Assembly (NCBI GenBank): GCA_000620185.1
Contig: JHVO01000012.1
Coordinates: 1-64,000, forward strand
Length of the DNA: 64,000 nt
Origin: Geodermatophilaceae bacterium URHB0062
GTDB lineage: Bacteria; Actinomycetota; Actinomycetes; Mycobacteriales; Geodermatophilaceae
Direction of reading: 5' to 3'
In this document: piece by piece, positions 18,415 to 26,949 of the stretch
Layout: every line of letters begins with the position of its first letter
Numbering within the stretch: the first letter of the stretch is position 1
Notes under the pieces: generated by a model
The model's database searches: none
Seen by the model: the letters and a program-made list of their open reading frames with translations, nothing else
Told to the model about the DNA's origin: nothing
Program-made: the position numbers and the translations under genes

Positions 18415-19974
18415 ATGGCCGCCAAGTCCCGCCCGAACAGGGGCGCCGTCGCCGCACAGTCGGCTACCGGGGTCGCCCCGACGGCCGATGAAGGAACGCC
18501 GGCCGACGTCGCCGTCGACGGTGCGACGGGCTCGCGGCGCAGCGAAGGCCCCCGGGTGCGGCCGAAGAACGGACTTGACCGGTACTTCGAGATCAGCGTG
18601 CGCCGCTCGACCGTGGGGCGGGAGATCCGGGGCGGCCTGACCACCTTCTTCACGATGGCCTACATCGTGGTGCTCAACCCGATCATCCTGTCGGGCGCCG
18701 ACATCAACGGGAACTCGCTGCCCTTCCCCGCGGTCGCCGCGGTCACCGCGCTGGTCGCGGGTGTGATGACGATCCTCATGGGCGTCGTCGGGCGGTACCC
18801 GCTCGCCCTGGCCACCGGCCTCGGCATCAACGCGATCGTCGCGGTCTACGCCGCCACCGAGCTCTCCTGGCCCGAGGTGATGGGCCTCATCGTCCTCGAG
18901 GGCCTGCTCATCACCGTCCTGGTGCTGACCGGCTTCCGGCGCGCGGTCTTCGAGGCGATCCCGCCGCAGCTGAAGACGGCGATCGCCGTGGGGATCGGCT
19001 TCTTCCTGACGATCATCGGTCTCGCGGACGCCGGCATCATCCGGCCGGGCATCCCGCTGATCAGCTTCGGCGTGGGTGGCGAGCTCGCCGGCTGGCCGAT
19101 CCTGGTCTTCGTCGTCGGGCTGCTTCTCACCAGCGTGCTCGTCGTCCGCCGGGTCAAGGGCGCGCTGTTGATCGGGATCATCACCTCGACCGTGCTGGCG
19201 ATCATCGTCGAGGCCATCGCCGACATCGGTCCCCGGACCGGCACCGACGGCTCCGAGGTGAACGCGCACGGCTGGGCCCTGCAGGTGCCGAAGCTGCCCG
19301 ACAGCATCGTCAGCGCCCCCGACTTCTCCCTGATCGGCAAGTTCTCGCTGTTCGGCGGGTTCGACCGGATCGGCGTCATCGCCGCCCTGCTCATCGTCTT
19401 CTCGCTGATGATCGCTGACTTCTTCGACACCGTCGGCACGGTGACCGCCGTGGGCGCCGAGGGCGGACTCCTCGACGAGAGCCGCAACCTGCCCCGGTCG
19501 CAGCCGGTCCTGCTCGTCGACTCCCTGGCGGCAGCGGCCGGCGGAGCCGGCAGCGTCTCCTCGAACACGACCTACATCGAGAGCGCGGCGGGCGTCGCGG
19601 ACGGGGCCCGCACGGGTCTGGCGAGCGTGGCCACCGGTGTGCTGTTCCTCGTCGCGATGTTCTTCAGCCCGCTGGTCCAGATCGTGCCCTCGGAGGCGGC
19701 CGCCCCCGCGCTCGTCATCGTCGGCGCCCTGATGATCACGCAGATCCGGCACCTGGTCTGGGACGACATGGTCCTCGTGATCCCGGCGTTCCTGACCATC
19801 GCGCTCATGCCGTTCACGTACTCGATCACGAACGGCATCGGCGCCGGCGTCGTCACGTACGTGCTGCTCTCGGCCGTGTCCGGGCGGGTGCGCCGGATCC
19901 ACCCGCTCATGTGGGTCATCGCGGCGATGTTCGTCGTCTACTTCGCGCTGAACCCCCTGCAGCAGCTGTTCTGA
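18415..19974 (+). CDS. NCS2/AzgA-type purine permease
   Basis: 519 aa. Proton-coupled uptake of hypoxanthine, guanine or adenine is the family role. The N-terminal signature GGLTTFFTMAYIVVLNPIIL followed by SGADING is typical of AzgA proteins, with about 12-14 helices and the substrate loop GADIADFFDTVGT-like segment (ADFFDTVGTVTAVG). Start: ATG at 18415 with GGGGAG nearby; the frame is open upstream but adds a low-complexity leader. About 60 charged residues precede the first helix. A short GGCTCCCT hairpin follows the gene. Confidence 0.88.
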   Translation: MAAKSRPNRGAVAAQSATGVAPTADEGTPADVAVDGATGSRRSEGPRVRPKNGLDRYFEISVRRSTVGREIRGGLTTFFTMAYIVVLNPIILSGADINGNSLPFPAVAAVTALVAGVMTILMGVVGRYPLALATGLGINAIVAVYAATELSWPEVMGLIVLEGLLITVLVLTGFRRAVFEAIPPQLKTAIAVGIGFFLTIIGLADAGIIRPGIPLISFGVGGELAGWPILVFVVGLLLTSVLVVRRVKGALLIGIITSTVLAIIVEAIADIGPRTGTDGSEVNAHGWALQVPKLPDSIVSAPDFSLIGKFSLFGGFDRIGVIAALLIVFSLMIADFFDTVGTVTAVGAEGGLLDESRNLPRSQPVLLVDSLAAAAGGAGSVSSNTTYIESAAGVADGARTGLASVATGVLFLVAMFFSPLVQIVPSEAAAPALVIVGALMITQIRHLVWDDMVLVIPAFLTIALMPFTYSITNGIGAGVVTYVLLSAVSGRVRRIHPLMWVIAAMFVVYFALNPLQQLF

Positions 19975-19980
19975 GAAGGG

Positions 19981-20007
19981 GGCTCCCTCGCCCCCGGCAA
20001 GGGAGCC
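19981..20007 (+). terminator. Hairpin after purine permease
   Basis: GGCTCCCT (19981-19988) pairs perfectly with AGGGAGCC (20000-20007) across an 11-base C/G loop, six bases after the stop codon. It may be a shortened relative of the GAAGGACC repeat, as the sequence after the stop reads GAAGGGGGCTCCC. Confidence 0.65.
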
Positions 20008-20043
20008 ATCTGGACGATGGTGAGGAGAGCTAAGGATCTGGTC

Positions 20044-20049
20044 TAGTCT
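20044..20049 (+). promoter_or_regulatory. Candidate -10 element for leaderless MarR gene
   Basis: TAGTCT ends exactly six bases before the GTG start of the MarR gene, the distance expected when transcription begins at the start codon. No convincing -35 is visible. Confidence 0.45.
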
Positions 20050-20055
20050 GGTGGT

Positions 20056-20490
20056 GTGAGCCGGACGACGCTGGACACCGCGGCGCTGGCGCACGACCTC
20101 CGGCTGGCCGTCATGCGGTTCTCCCGCCGGCTGCGCAACCAGCGGGTCGACCAGTCGGTCACGCTCACGCACCTGGCGGCGCTGTCGACGCTGCGCCGGC
20201 ACGGGCCGATGAGCCCGGGCGAGCTGGCGGCGCACGAGCGCGTGCAGCCGCCGTCGATGACGCGCGTCGTCGTCGCCCTCGAGGGCATGGGGCTGGTCAC
20301 CCGCACGCCGCACCCCACCGACGGGCGGCAGGTCGTGATCGGCCTGACCCCGGCCGCCGACGAGCTGCTCGACGCGGAGGCCCGCGCCCGCGAGGCCTGG
20401 CTGAGCGGCCGGCTGCAGGAACTCAGCGCCGAGGACCGTGCCGTGCTGCGTGAGGCCGCGGTCATCATGGACAAGCTGGCCAGTGGGTGA
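20056..20490 (+). CDS. MarR-family transcriptional regulator
   Basis: 144 aa. Winged helix-turn-helix with recognition region PGELAAHERVQPPSMTRVVV and wing TRTPHPTDGRQVVIGLT. MarR proteins usually repress a neighbouring efflux gene until a small aromatic ligand binds. The MFS transporter starts 48 bases downstream on the same strand, so it is the likely target together with the gene itself. From memory it corresponds in position to Rv0880. Confidence 0.88.
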   Translation: MSRTTLDTAALAHDLRLAVMRFSRRLRNQRVDQSVTLTHLAALSTLRRHGPMSPGELAAHERVQPPSMTRVVVALEGMGLVTRTPHPTDGRQVVIGLTPAADELLDAEARAREAWLSGRLQELSAEDRAVLREAAVIMDKLASG

Positions 20491-20537
20491 CCTGAACGAG
20501 CACTGACCAGGACACCGCAGACGACCCGGGCACCGGC

Positions 20538-21878
20538 ATGTTCCGGGCGCTGCGGGTACGCAACTACCGCATCTTCGCCTCGGCCAACCTGGTCAGCCTC
20601 ACCGGCACCTGGATGCAGCGCATCGGCCAGGACTGGCTGGCGCTGCAGCTCTCCGGCGACAGCGGCGTGGCCCTGGGCTTGCTCACCGCCCTGCAGTTCG
20701 GGCCGACGCTGGTGCTCAGCATGTACGGGGGAGTCCTCGCCGACCGGTACGACAAGCGCCGCGTCCTCGTCATCACCCAGGCGCTCATGGGCGTGCTCGC
20801 GCTCCTGCTCGGCCTGCTCGTCGCCACCGGCGGCGTGGCGCTCTGGCACGTCTTCGTGCTCGCCGGCGGCCTGGGCGCGGTCTCGGCCATCGACGCCCCG
20901 GTCCGGCAGGCGTTCGTCTCGGAGATGGTCGGGCCGGCGCTCCTGACGAACGCGGTGAGCCTGAACTCCTCGATCTTCAACGGCGCCCGGCTGGTCGGGC
21001 CCGCGGTGGCCGGCGTGGTCATCGGCGCGGCGTCGGGCAACACCGCGCCGGCGTTCTTCATCAACGCCGCCAGCTTCGCGTTCACGATCGCCGCCCTGCT
21101 CGGCATGCGGGCCGCGGAGCTGCATCCGAGCCCACCCGTCGCCCGGGCACGCGGCCAGTTGCGTGAGGGGCTGGCGTACACGTGGGCGCACCCCGACCTG
21201 GTGCTGGCCATGGTGCTCGCCTTCGTGATCGGCACCTTCGGCTTCAACTACCAGGTCACGATCGCGCTCATGTCCCGCGAGGTGTTCGACCTCGGCGCCC
21301 AGGCGTTCGGGCTGCTCTCCACCTTCTTCGCCGTCGGCTCGCTGACCGGGGCGCTCCTGTCCACCCGGCGCAGCGTCCGGCCCCGCCAGCGCTTCCTCGT
21401 GGGGTCGGCGGTCGTCTTCGGCATCCTCACGGTCATCGCCGGGCTGATGCCGACGTACGCGTCCTTCGCCGTCCTGCTCGTGCCCACCGGCGCGGCGGCG
21501 CTGATCTTCAGCGTGGCCAACAACAGCTTCGTGCAGCTGGGCGCCGACCCGCAGATGCGTGGCCGGGTCATGGCGCTGTACTTCATGTGCTTCCTGGGCG
21601 GCACCCCGATCGGCGCACCCGTGATCGGCTGGATATCGGAGAACTTCGGCGCGCCGTGGGGGCTGATCCTCGGTGGGGCCGTCGTGGTGGTGGCCGGGGT
21701 GGTCGCGGCGGTGTTCCTGTCGCGCGGCCGGCGGGTGCGGCTGGAGGCAGGGGTCACCCCGCCCCGACTGCGGCTGCACGTCGGCCCGGTGGTCGGTGCG
21801 GTGCCGAGCGTCGCGCTGCGGACGGCGGGGGAGGCGGCCTCCGAGAGGGCGCCCGGTCAGCAGGTCGCGGGGCGCTGA
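20538..21878 (+). CDS. MFS exporter (EntS/enterobactin-exporter-like)
   Basis: 446 aa, about twelve helices. Begins MFRALRVRNYRIFASANLVS, typical of the EntS-type subfamily, with GGVLADRYDKRRVLVITQ as the loop 2-3 motif. Substrate unknown; drug or siderophore export is likely. No in-frame start exists between the upstream stop at about 20508 and the ATG at 20538, so the start is well fixed. Probably co-transcribed with and controlled by the MarR protein. Confidence 0.85.
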   Translation: MFRALRVRNYRIFASANLVSLTGTWMQRIGQDWLALQLSGDSGVALGLLTALQFGPTLVLSMYGGVLADRYDKRRVLVITQALMGVLALLLGLLVATGGVALWHVFVLAGGLGAVSAIDAPVRQAFVSEMVGPALLTNAVSLNSSIFNGARLVGPAVAGVVIGAASGNTAPAFFINAASFAFTIAALLGMRAAELHPSPPVARARGQLREGLAYTWAHPDLVLAMVLAFVIGTFGFNYQVTIALMSREVFDLGAQAFGLLSTFFAVGSLTGALLSTRRSVRPRQRFLVGSAVVFGILTVIAGLMPTYASFAVLLVPTGAAALIFSVANNSFVQLGADPQMRGRVMALYFMCFLGGTPIGAPVIGWISENFGAPWGLILGGAVVVVAGVVAAVFLSRGRRVRLEAGVTPPRLRLHVGPVVGAVPSVALRTAGEAASERAPGQQVAGR

Positions 21879-21926
21879 CCGGCGTACCGTCGCGGTGTCC
21901 CACCTGTTCCGGTTCCGGGAGGAACC

Positions 21927-22313
21927 ATGCCAGCGCTCGCGCCGATCCTCTGCATGATCGTCGTCCTGGCCGTGGCGCTGCACGTCGCCGGCCGCTGGCT
22001 GTCCGCCGGCACGCTCGCCCGGCGCTGGGCGCACGTCCACCCGGCCGCGACGCCGGAGGGGCGACGCCCACTGCAGGTGGTCGCGGCCGATCTCCGCCGG
22101 CTCTCGCGGCAGCTCGCCCTCGTGCCGTCGGGCGCGCCGCTGGTGCGGTGGCAGGCCCTCTGGACCGCCTACGACGCCGTCCTGATGGAGGCCGCGGAGC
22201 AGCTCGAGGTGATGCACGAGCTCACCGCCACCTGCGTGGGCACGCCGCGGGACATCGAGCGGCTCCGCATCGTCGCGGCCCTCGAGGGCGCCGGCCTGGT
22301 GGTGCGCGGCTGA
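21927..22313 (+). CDS. Hypothetical membrane-anchored protein
   Basis: 128 aa with a clear ribosome site (GGGAGGAACC before ATG). One N-terminal transmembrane helix (ILCMIVVLAVALHVAG) followed by a helical cytoplasmic domain (RWQALWTAYDAVLMEAAEQL). I do not recognise the family. Its stop overlaps the apparent CTG start of the RNA phosphodiesterase gene, so the two are likely coupled. Confidence 0.7.
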   Translation: MPALAPILCMIVVLAVALHVAGRWLSAGTLARRWAHVHPAATPEGRRPLQVVAADLRRLSRQLALVPSGAPLVRWQALWTAYDAVLMEAAEQLEVMHELTATCVGTPRDIERLRIVAALEGAGLVVRG

Positions 22314-22873
22314 CCCGCGCGGGCACCCGGCTCTTCTTCGCCGCCGATCCGCCGGACGAGGCGCGGACGCACCTCGACCGTGCCCTCGAGCCGCTGCGCG
22401 ACGTCCCGGGCGCACCACGGTGGGTCGCCCCTGAGCGGTGGCACCTCACGCTGCTGTTCCTGGGCGACGTCCCGGCCGACCGCGTCCCGGCGCTGGTCGA
22501 CGCGGCCGGCCCCGCGGTCGCCGCCGCGCCGGCCATGACGCTGCGGCTCGCCGGCGGTGGGCGGTTCGGCTCGCTGCGCCGTCCGCAGGTCGCCTGGGCC
22601 GGTCTCGAGGGGGACGTCGGCCCGCTGGGCGACCTGGCCCGGAGGCTGACCGCGGTCGCGCGCTCGCTGCGGCTGACGGTCGAGGAACGGCCCTTCCGGC
22701 CCCACCTGACGCTGGGTCGCTGGCGCGCGGGCCGGCCCGCGGACGGGTCGGTCGTGGACCGGCTGGCCGACTACCGGGGGCCGTCCTGGCCGGTTCCCGA
22801 GGTCGCGCTGCTCGACAGCCACCTCGGCCCCGCCCCGCGCTACGACACCGTGGCGAGTTGGCCGGTAGGCTGA
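22310..22873 (+). CDS. thpR: RNA 2',3'-cyclic phosphodiesterase (LigT/2H family)
   Basis: 187 aa. Opens RNA 2',3'-cyclic phosphates. Both 2H motifs are present: WHLTLLFLG and FRPHLTLGRW. The fold begins at TRLFFAADPP, only a few residues after a CTG at 22310 that overlaps the previous stop as CTGA. There is no ATG, GTG or TTG at a sensible place. The nearest in-frame GTG, about 165 bases upstream, would add an Arg-rich tail read from the wrong frame of the previous gene. I therefore assign the CTG, with moderate certainty on the start only. Confidence 0.8.
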   Translation: MTRAGTRLFFAADPPDEARTHLDRALEPLRDVPGAPRWVAPERWHLTLLFLGDVPADRVPALVDAAGPAVAAAPAMTLRLAGGGRFGSLRRPQVAWAGLEGDVGPLGDLARRLTAVARSLRLTVEERPFRPHLTLGRWRAGRPADGSVVDRLADYRGPSWPVPEVALLDSHLGPAPRYDTVASWPVG

Positions 22874-22907
22874 CGGCGGCAGGAATGACCATTTCTGCCG
22901 CCCTCGA

Positions 22908-23876
22908 TCACCAGGCGTACTCCATCGGGGCCGGCTTGTAGCCGGGGAAGATCTCGTCGAGGCGGACCAGCGCGTCGTCGTCCAGACGGACCTCGAGCGC
23001 CCGCAGGCCGCCCTCGAGCTGTTCCATCGTGCGCGGACCGACGATCGGCGCGGTGACGGCGGGCTGGTGCAGCAGCCAGGCCACCCCGACGTCCGCCGGT
23101 GCGTGGCCCAGCTCGCGGCAGAGCGCCTCGTACTTCTCCAGGGCCGGCCGGATCTTCTCCACCCGGTCCCGGTGGCGCTGCTCGCTGCGCCGGGCACCCT
23201 CGGACTGCTCCAGCACCCCGGCCAGGACGCCGCCGGCGAGCGGACTCCACGGGATGATGCCGACGCCGTAGTGCTGGGCCGCCGGCAGCACCTCGAGCTC
23301 GACGTGCCGGGTGAGCAGGTTGTAGTGCGACTGCTCGCTGACCAGCCCCTGGAAGTTCCGCCGGGCGGCCGCCTCGTTGGCCGCGGCGATCTGCCAGGCG
23401 GCGTGGTTGGACGACCCGACGTAGAGCACCTTGCCCTGGGCTACCAGCGTCTCGCACGCCTGCCAGATCTCCTCCCATGGCGTGTTCAGGTCGACGTGGT
23501 GGAACTGGTAGAGGTCGATCCAGTCCGTCCGCAGCCGCCGCAGGGACGCCTCGCAGGCGCGGACGATGTTGCGGGCGGACAGCAGGTCGTCGTTCGGCCA
23601 GTCAGACATCCCGCCGTAGACCTTGGTGGCCAGCACGGTCTTCTCGCGGCGCTCGCCGCCCTGGGCGAACCAGCTGCCGAGCACCTCCTCGGTGCGGCCC
23701 TTGCCGGCGTCGAAGCCGTAGACGTTGGCGGTGTCGAAGAAGTTGATGCCGTCGGCCAGCGCCCGGTCCATGATCTCGTGCGAGTCGGCCTCTTCCGTCT
23801 TCCAGCCGAAGTTCATGGTGCCGAGGCACAGGCGTGAGACGGACAGGCCGCTGCGGCCGAGGTGGGTGTACTCCAT
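22908..23876 (-). CDS. Aldo/keto reductase
   Basis: 322 aa. NADPH-dependent reduction of carbonyls; the barrel begins MEYTHLGRSGLSVSRLCLG. Catalytic residues are visible: Asp and Tyr in FFDTANVYG, Lys in KTVLATKVYG, His in QFHHVDLN. The end carries the NADP-binding IVGPRTMEQLEGGLRAL. The ATG (23874-23876) overlaps, on the opposite strand, an ATG of the thioesterase frame at 23875. Substrate unknown. Confidence 0.88.
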   Translation of the reverse strand: MEYTHLGRSGLSVSRLCLGTMNFGWKTEEADSHEIMDRALADGINFFDTANVYGFDAGKGRTEEVLGSWFAQGGERREKTVLATKVYGGMSDWPNDDLLSARNIVRACEASLRRLRTDWIDLYQFHHVDLNTPWEEIWQACETLVAQGKVLYVGSSNHAAWQIAAANEAAARRNFQGLVSEQSHYNLLTRHVELEVLPAAQHYGVGIIPWSPLAGGVLAGVLEQSEGARRSEQRHRDRVEKIRPALEKYEALCRELGHAPADVGVAWLLHQPAVTAPIVGPRTMEQLEGGLRALEVRLDDDALVRLDEIFPGYKPAPMEYAW

Positions 23877-23904
23877 GAACACCCACACTGGCACCCTGGG
23901 CCGC

Positions 23905-24726
23905 GTGCCGCAGGACGACCGACCCACCGCTTTCGACGCCGCCACCACCGTCCGCCGGGCCGAGGGCGGCGGGCTGATCGCCGAGCTCGACCCCGGGTGG
24001 GACGTCGGCGGCGGCATCCTCAACGGCGGCTACCTGCTGTCGGTCGTGGGGCGGGCCGCGGTCCTGGAGAGCCCGCACCCGCACCCGGTCGCCCTGTCGG
24101 CCAGTTACCTGCGGGCGCCGGCGGCCGGGCCGGCCGCGCTGACCGTCGTCCCGGGGACGGCGGGTCGGACCCTGGCGCACTCGCTCGTGACGCTGTCCGA
24201 CGGCGCGGGTCCGGCGCTCACGGTCCAGGCGACGACGGCGACCCTGGACCACGGCCCGTCGGCGTTCTCGGAGCCGATGCCGGACGTGCCACCGGTGGAG
24301 AAGTGCTTGTCCCTGGCCGAGCACCGCCACCTGGCGCCGGCGGGGGTGCAGGTGCCCGGGCTGTCGCTGCGGGTGGACACGCGCCTGGACCCCGCGACCG
24401 CCGGCTGGGCGTTCGGGCAGCCGTCGGGGGAGCCGGTGCTGCGGGCCTGGATGCGGTTCGCCGACGGTCGGGAGCCCGATCCGCTGGCGCTGCTCACCTT
24501 CGCCGACGCGCTACCGCCCACCAGCTTCGCGCTGGGCAACCTGGGGTGGGCGCCGACCGTGCAGCTACAGGTGCTCGTCCGCGCTCTCCCCGCGCCGGGC
24601 TGGTGCCTGGTGGAGGCGCGCTCGAGCGAGTCCGCGGGCGGCTGGGTCGACGAGGACTACCGGATCTGGGACTCCACCGGCCGGCTCGTCGCGCAGAGCC
24701 GCCAACTGGCCCGCGCCCCCCGCTGA
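23905..24726 (+). CDS. Thioesterase-family (hot-dog) protein
   Basis: 273 aa from the GTG at 23905; an ATG at 23875 is possible but would overlap the divergent reductase start codon. Two hot-dog domains are likely: LDPGWDVGGGILNGGYLLSV in the first and LPPTSFALGNLGWAPTVQL in the second, as in acyl-CoA thioesterase II-type proteins. It probably hydrolyses an acyl-CoA. Its stop lies one base from the convergent TetR stop, leaving no terminator space. Confidence 0.8.
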   Translation: MPQDDRPTAFDAATTVRRAEGGGLIAELDPGWDVGGGILNGGYLLSVVGRAAVLESPHPHPVALSASYLRAPAAGPAALTVVPGTAGRTLAHSLVTLSDGAGPALTVQATTATLDHGPSAFSEPMPDVPPVEKCLSLAEHRHLAPAGVQVPGLSLRVDTRLDPATAGWAFGQPSGEPVLRAWMRFADGREPDPLALLTFADALPPTSFALGNLGWAPTVQLQVLVRALPAPGWCLVEARSSESAGGWVDEDYRIWDSTGRLVAQSRQLARAPR

Positions 24727-24727
24727 C

Positions 24728-25348
24728 TCACCGGGTGGGGAGCTCCACCTCGCCGGTCAGATAGCGCTGGACGTTCGGTCCGATGGCGGCGATCAGCGAC
24801 GCGTGGGACGCCGACGCCAGCGGCTCGACCTGGAGGATGTAGCGGGCCATCACCAGGCCGATGAGCTGGCTGGCCACGAGCCCGCCGCGCGCCTCGCGTT
24901 CCACGGGCGAAAAGTCCAGCGTGCCCATCACGCGGCGCAGGACCTGCGAGACGAGGAACTCGCGCAGCAGCTTCGCCGTCCACTCGTTGCCGACCGCGGA
25001 GCGGACCAGGGCGAGGCCGGCCGGCTGCATGGGACCGTCCCAGACCCGCAGCAGCAGCCGGACGATGTTCTCCCCCAGGTTCTCGCGGCCGCCGTCCAGG
25101 ACCTCCGGCAGCAGCTCGGCCGGGTCGGCCGGTGCCTCGATCGAGGCCAGGAAGAGCTGGTCCTTGTTGCCGAAGTAGTGGTGGACCAATGCCGGGTCGA
25201 CACCCGCCGCCGCCGCGATGCCACGGATCGTCGCCCCGTCGAACCCGCGCTCGGCGAACGCCTCCCGGGCAGCGGCGAGGACGACGTCCCGGGTGTCCGG
25301 GTTCCCAGGGCGTCGTCCCGACCGTCGAGCCGGTTCCGGCGCGCTCAG
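24728..25348 (-). CDS. TetR-family regulator, apparent CTG start
   Basis: 206 aa. N-terminal helix-turn-helix ATIRGIAAAAGVDPALVHHY followed by FGNKDQLF, then a helical ligand domain. The only start that makes sense is CTG at 25348: AGGAGG sits five bases before it, it overlaps the permease stop as CTGA, and no ATG or GTG occurs between it and the DNA-binding domain. The frame is open to 25978, but that would overlap the whole permease. It closes an ABC ATPase-permease-TetR operon and probably represses it. Confidence 0.82.
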   Translation of the reverse strand: MSAPEPARRSGRRPGNPDTRDVVLAAAREAFAERGFDGATIRGIAAAAGVDPALVHHYFGNKDQLFLASIEAPADPAELLPEVLDGGRENLGENIVRLLLRVWDGPMQPAGLALVRSAVGNEWTAKLLREFLVSQVLRRVMGTLDFSPVEREARGGLVASQLIGLVMARYILQVEPLASASHASLIAAIGPNVQRYLTGEVELPTR

Positions 25349-26136
25349 TTCGTCCTCCTGCGGAGGGTTCCCGCCGCCAGGGCGAGAGCGAGCAGAGCGG
25401 CCCCGCCCACGACCGCGATGTCGACCCACATGGTGGTGGTCGCGGTCGCCGACCGCCCGACCTCCTGCAGGGCCTCGACGGCATAGGTGAGCGGGAGCAG
25501 GTGACTGATCACCTGCAGCCAGCCGGCCATCTGGTCGACGGGCACCAGCAGCCCGCAGAGGAAGAACTGCGGCAGCACGATCACCGGCATGAACTGCACC
25601 GCCTGGAACTCGGTACGGGCGAAGGCGCTGGCCAGCAGGCCGAGAGCCACCCCCAGGACGGCGTCGACGACGGCGATGAGGCCGACGAGCCAGACGGAGC
25701 CGGTCACGTCGAGGCCGTAGACGGTTGTCGCGATCGTCACCGTCACCAGGGCCTGCAGCGTGGCCGCCAGCCCGAACGCCAGGCCGTACCCGAGCAGCAG
25801 ATCCATCCGGCCGAGCGGGGTGGTGAGCAGCCGCTCGAGGGTCCCCGACGTGCGCTCGCGAAGCATCGCGATGCTGGTCACGAGGAACATGACCACGAAC
25901 GGGAAGATGCCGAGCATGGTCAGGCCGACGCGGTCGAAGATGCCGGGCTGCCCGGGCAGGGTCGGCAGGTCCTTCCACAGCAGGTAGAGCAGCCCCAGCA
26001 GCACGCTGGGCAGCACCAGCATCATCGCGATGGTGCGGTGGTCGTGCCGCAGCTGGCGGAGCACCCGCCCCGCGGTGCTCGCGGTGAGCCGCGGGCTCAG
26101 GTGAGTGCTCGTCCGGCGCTCGAGGGTCGCGGTCAT
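25345..26136 (-). CDS. ABC-2 type transporter permease
   Basis: 263 aa with about six transmembrane helices and the ABC-2 signature region ERTSGTLERLLTTPLGRMDL. It should form the membrane channel of a drug or lipid exporter with the upstream ATPase. ATG start overlaps the ATPase stop (ATGA). Its stop overlaps the TetR start (CTGA). Confidence 0.88.
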   Translation of the reverse strand: MTATLERRTSTHLSPRLTASTAGRVLRQLRHDHRTIAMMLVLPSVLLGLLYLLWKDLPTLPGQPGIFDRVGLTMLGIFPFVVMFLVTSIAMLRERTSGTLERLLTTPLGRMDLLLGYGLAFGLAATLQALVTVTIATTVYGLDVTGSVWLVGLIAVVDAVLGVALGLLASAFARTEFQAVQFMPVIVLPQFFLCGLLVPVDQMAGWLQVISHLLPLTYAVEALQEVGRSATATTTMWVDIAVVGGAALLALALAAGTLRRRTN

Positions 26137-26936
26137 GCTCCTATCTCCTGTTCGCTCCCGCGGGGCGCTCCGCTCCTCGCTCGTTCCTCGCTGCGATGCT
26201 CACGCCCCTGTCCGCTCACGCCTACCTCCTCGCGGGCCCGGACCACGTTCAGGAACGCCTCTTCGAGGTCGTCGGAACGGCCGTCGACGCGCAACTGCGC
26301 CGGCGTGCAGTCGGAGAGCAGTTCTCCGTCGCGCAGCAGGAGCAGGCGGTCGCAGCGGCCGGCCTCGTCCATCACGTGGCTGGACACGATGAGCGTCGTC
26401 CCCGCCCGCGCGAGCGCGTGGAACTTCTCCCAGAGTTCGACCCGCAGCACCGGGTCCAGCCCGACGGTCGGCTCGTCGAGCACCAGCACCTCGGGGGCGC
26501 CGACCAGGGCACAGGCCAGCGAGGCGCGGCCCCGCTGCCCGCCCGACAGGTCGCGGACCAGCTGGCCCGCGGCGTCGGCGAGGCCGACGTCGGTGATGGC
26601 GGCGTCCGCCTCGCGCGCGCTCATGCCGTAGAGGGCCGCGAAGTAGCGCGCGTTCTCCCGCACGCTTAGGTCCTCGTACACGCTGGGCGCCTGCGTCACG
26701 TATCCCACGCGGGCGCGGAGTCCGGGTGACCCGGCCGGTTCACCCAGCACCGTGACCTCGCCGGAGCGCACCACCTGCACGCCGACCAGGGCTCGCATGA
26801 GCGTGGTCTTCCCGCTGCCGCTCGGCCCGAGCAGGCCGGTGACCTGGCCATGGGGGACGGCGAAGCTCAGCCCGTCCAGGACTCGCCGCCGACCGCGGTC
26901 GACGACCAGGCCGGAGACGGTGATTGCGGCATCCAC
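26133..26936 (-). CDS. ABC transporter ATP-binding protein with repeat-derived C-terminus
   Basis: 267 aa from the GTG at 26936, preceded by GGAGG; the open frame to 26972 lacks a ribosome site. Walker A GLLGPSGSGKTTLMR, signature DLSGGQRGRASLACALVG, Walker B VLVLDEPTVGLDP. The last 25 or so residues (GVSGQGREHRSEERARSGAP onwards) are not part of the fold; they are the translation of a repeat also found at 42.9-43.1 kb. First gene of the ABC/TetR operon. Confidence 0.9.
   Translation of the reverse strand: MDAAITVSGLVVDRGRRRVLDGLSFAVPHGQVTGLLGPSGSGKTTLMRALVGVQVVRSGEVTVLGEPAGSPGLRARVGYVTQAPSVYEDLSVRENARYFAALYGMSAREADAAITDVGLADAAGQLVRDLSGGQRGRASLACALVGAPEVLVLDEPTVGLDPVLRVELWEKFHALARAGTTLIVSSHVMDEAGRCDRLLLLRDGELLSDCTPAQLRVDGRSDDLEEAFLNVVRAREEVGVSGQGREHRSEERARSGAPRGSEQEIGA
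26143..26222 (-). repeat. Repeat family B, copy 1 (inside ATPase gene)
   Basis: On the minus strand it reads GTGAGCGGACAGGGGCGTG, GCATCGCAGCGAGGAACG, AGCGAGGAGCGGAGCG, CGCGGGAGCGAACAGG. The same blocks in the same order occur at 42.95-43.11 kb. It is in frame with the ATPase and supplies its C-terminal tail, ending just before the permease ribosome site. Confidence 0.75.
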
Positions 26937-26949
26937 GGGCCACCTCCGA

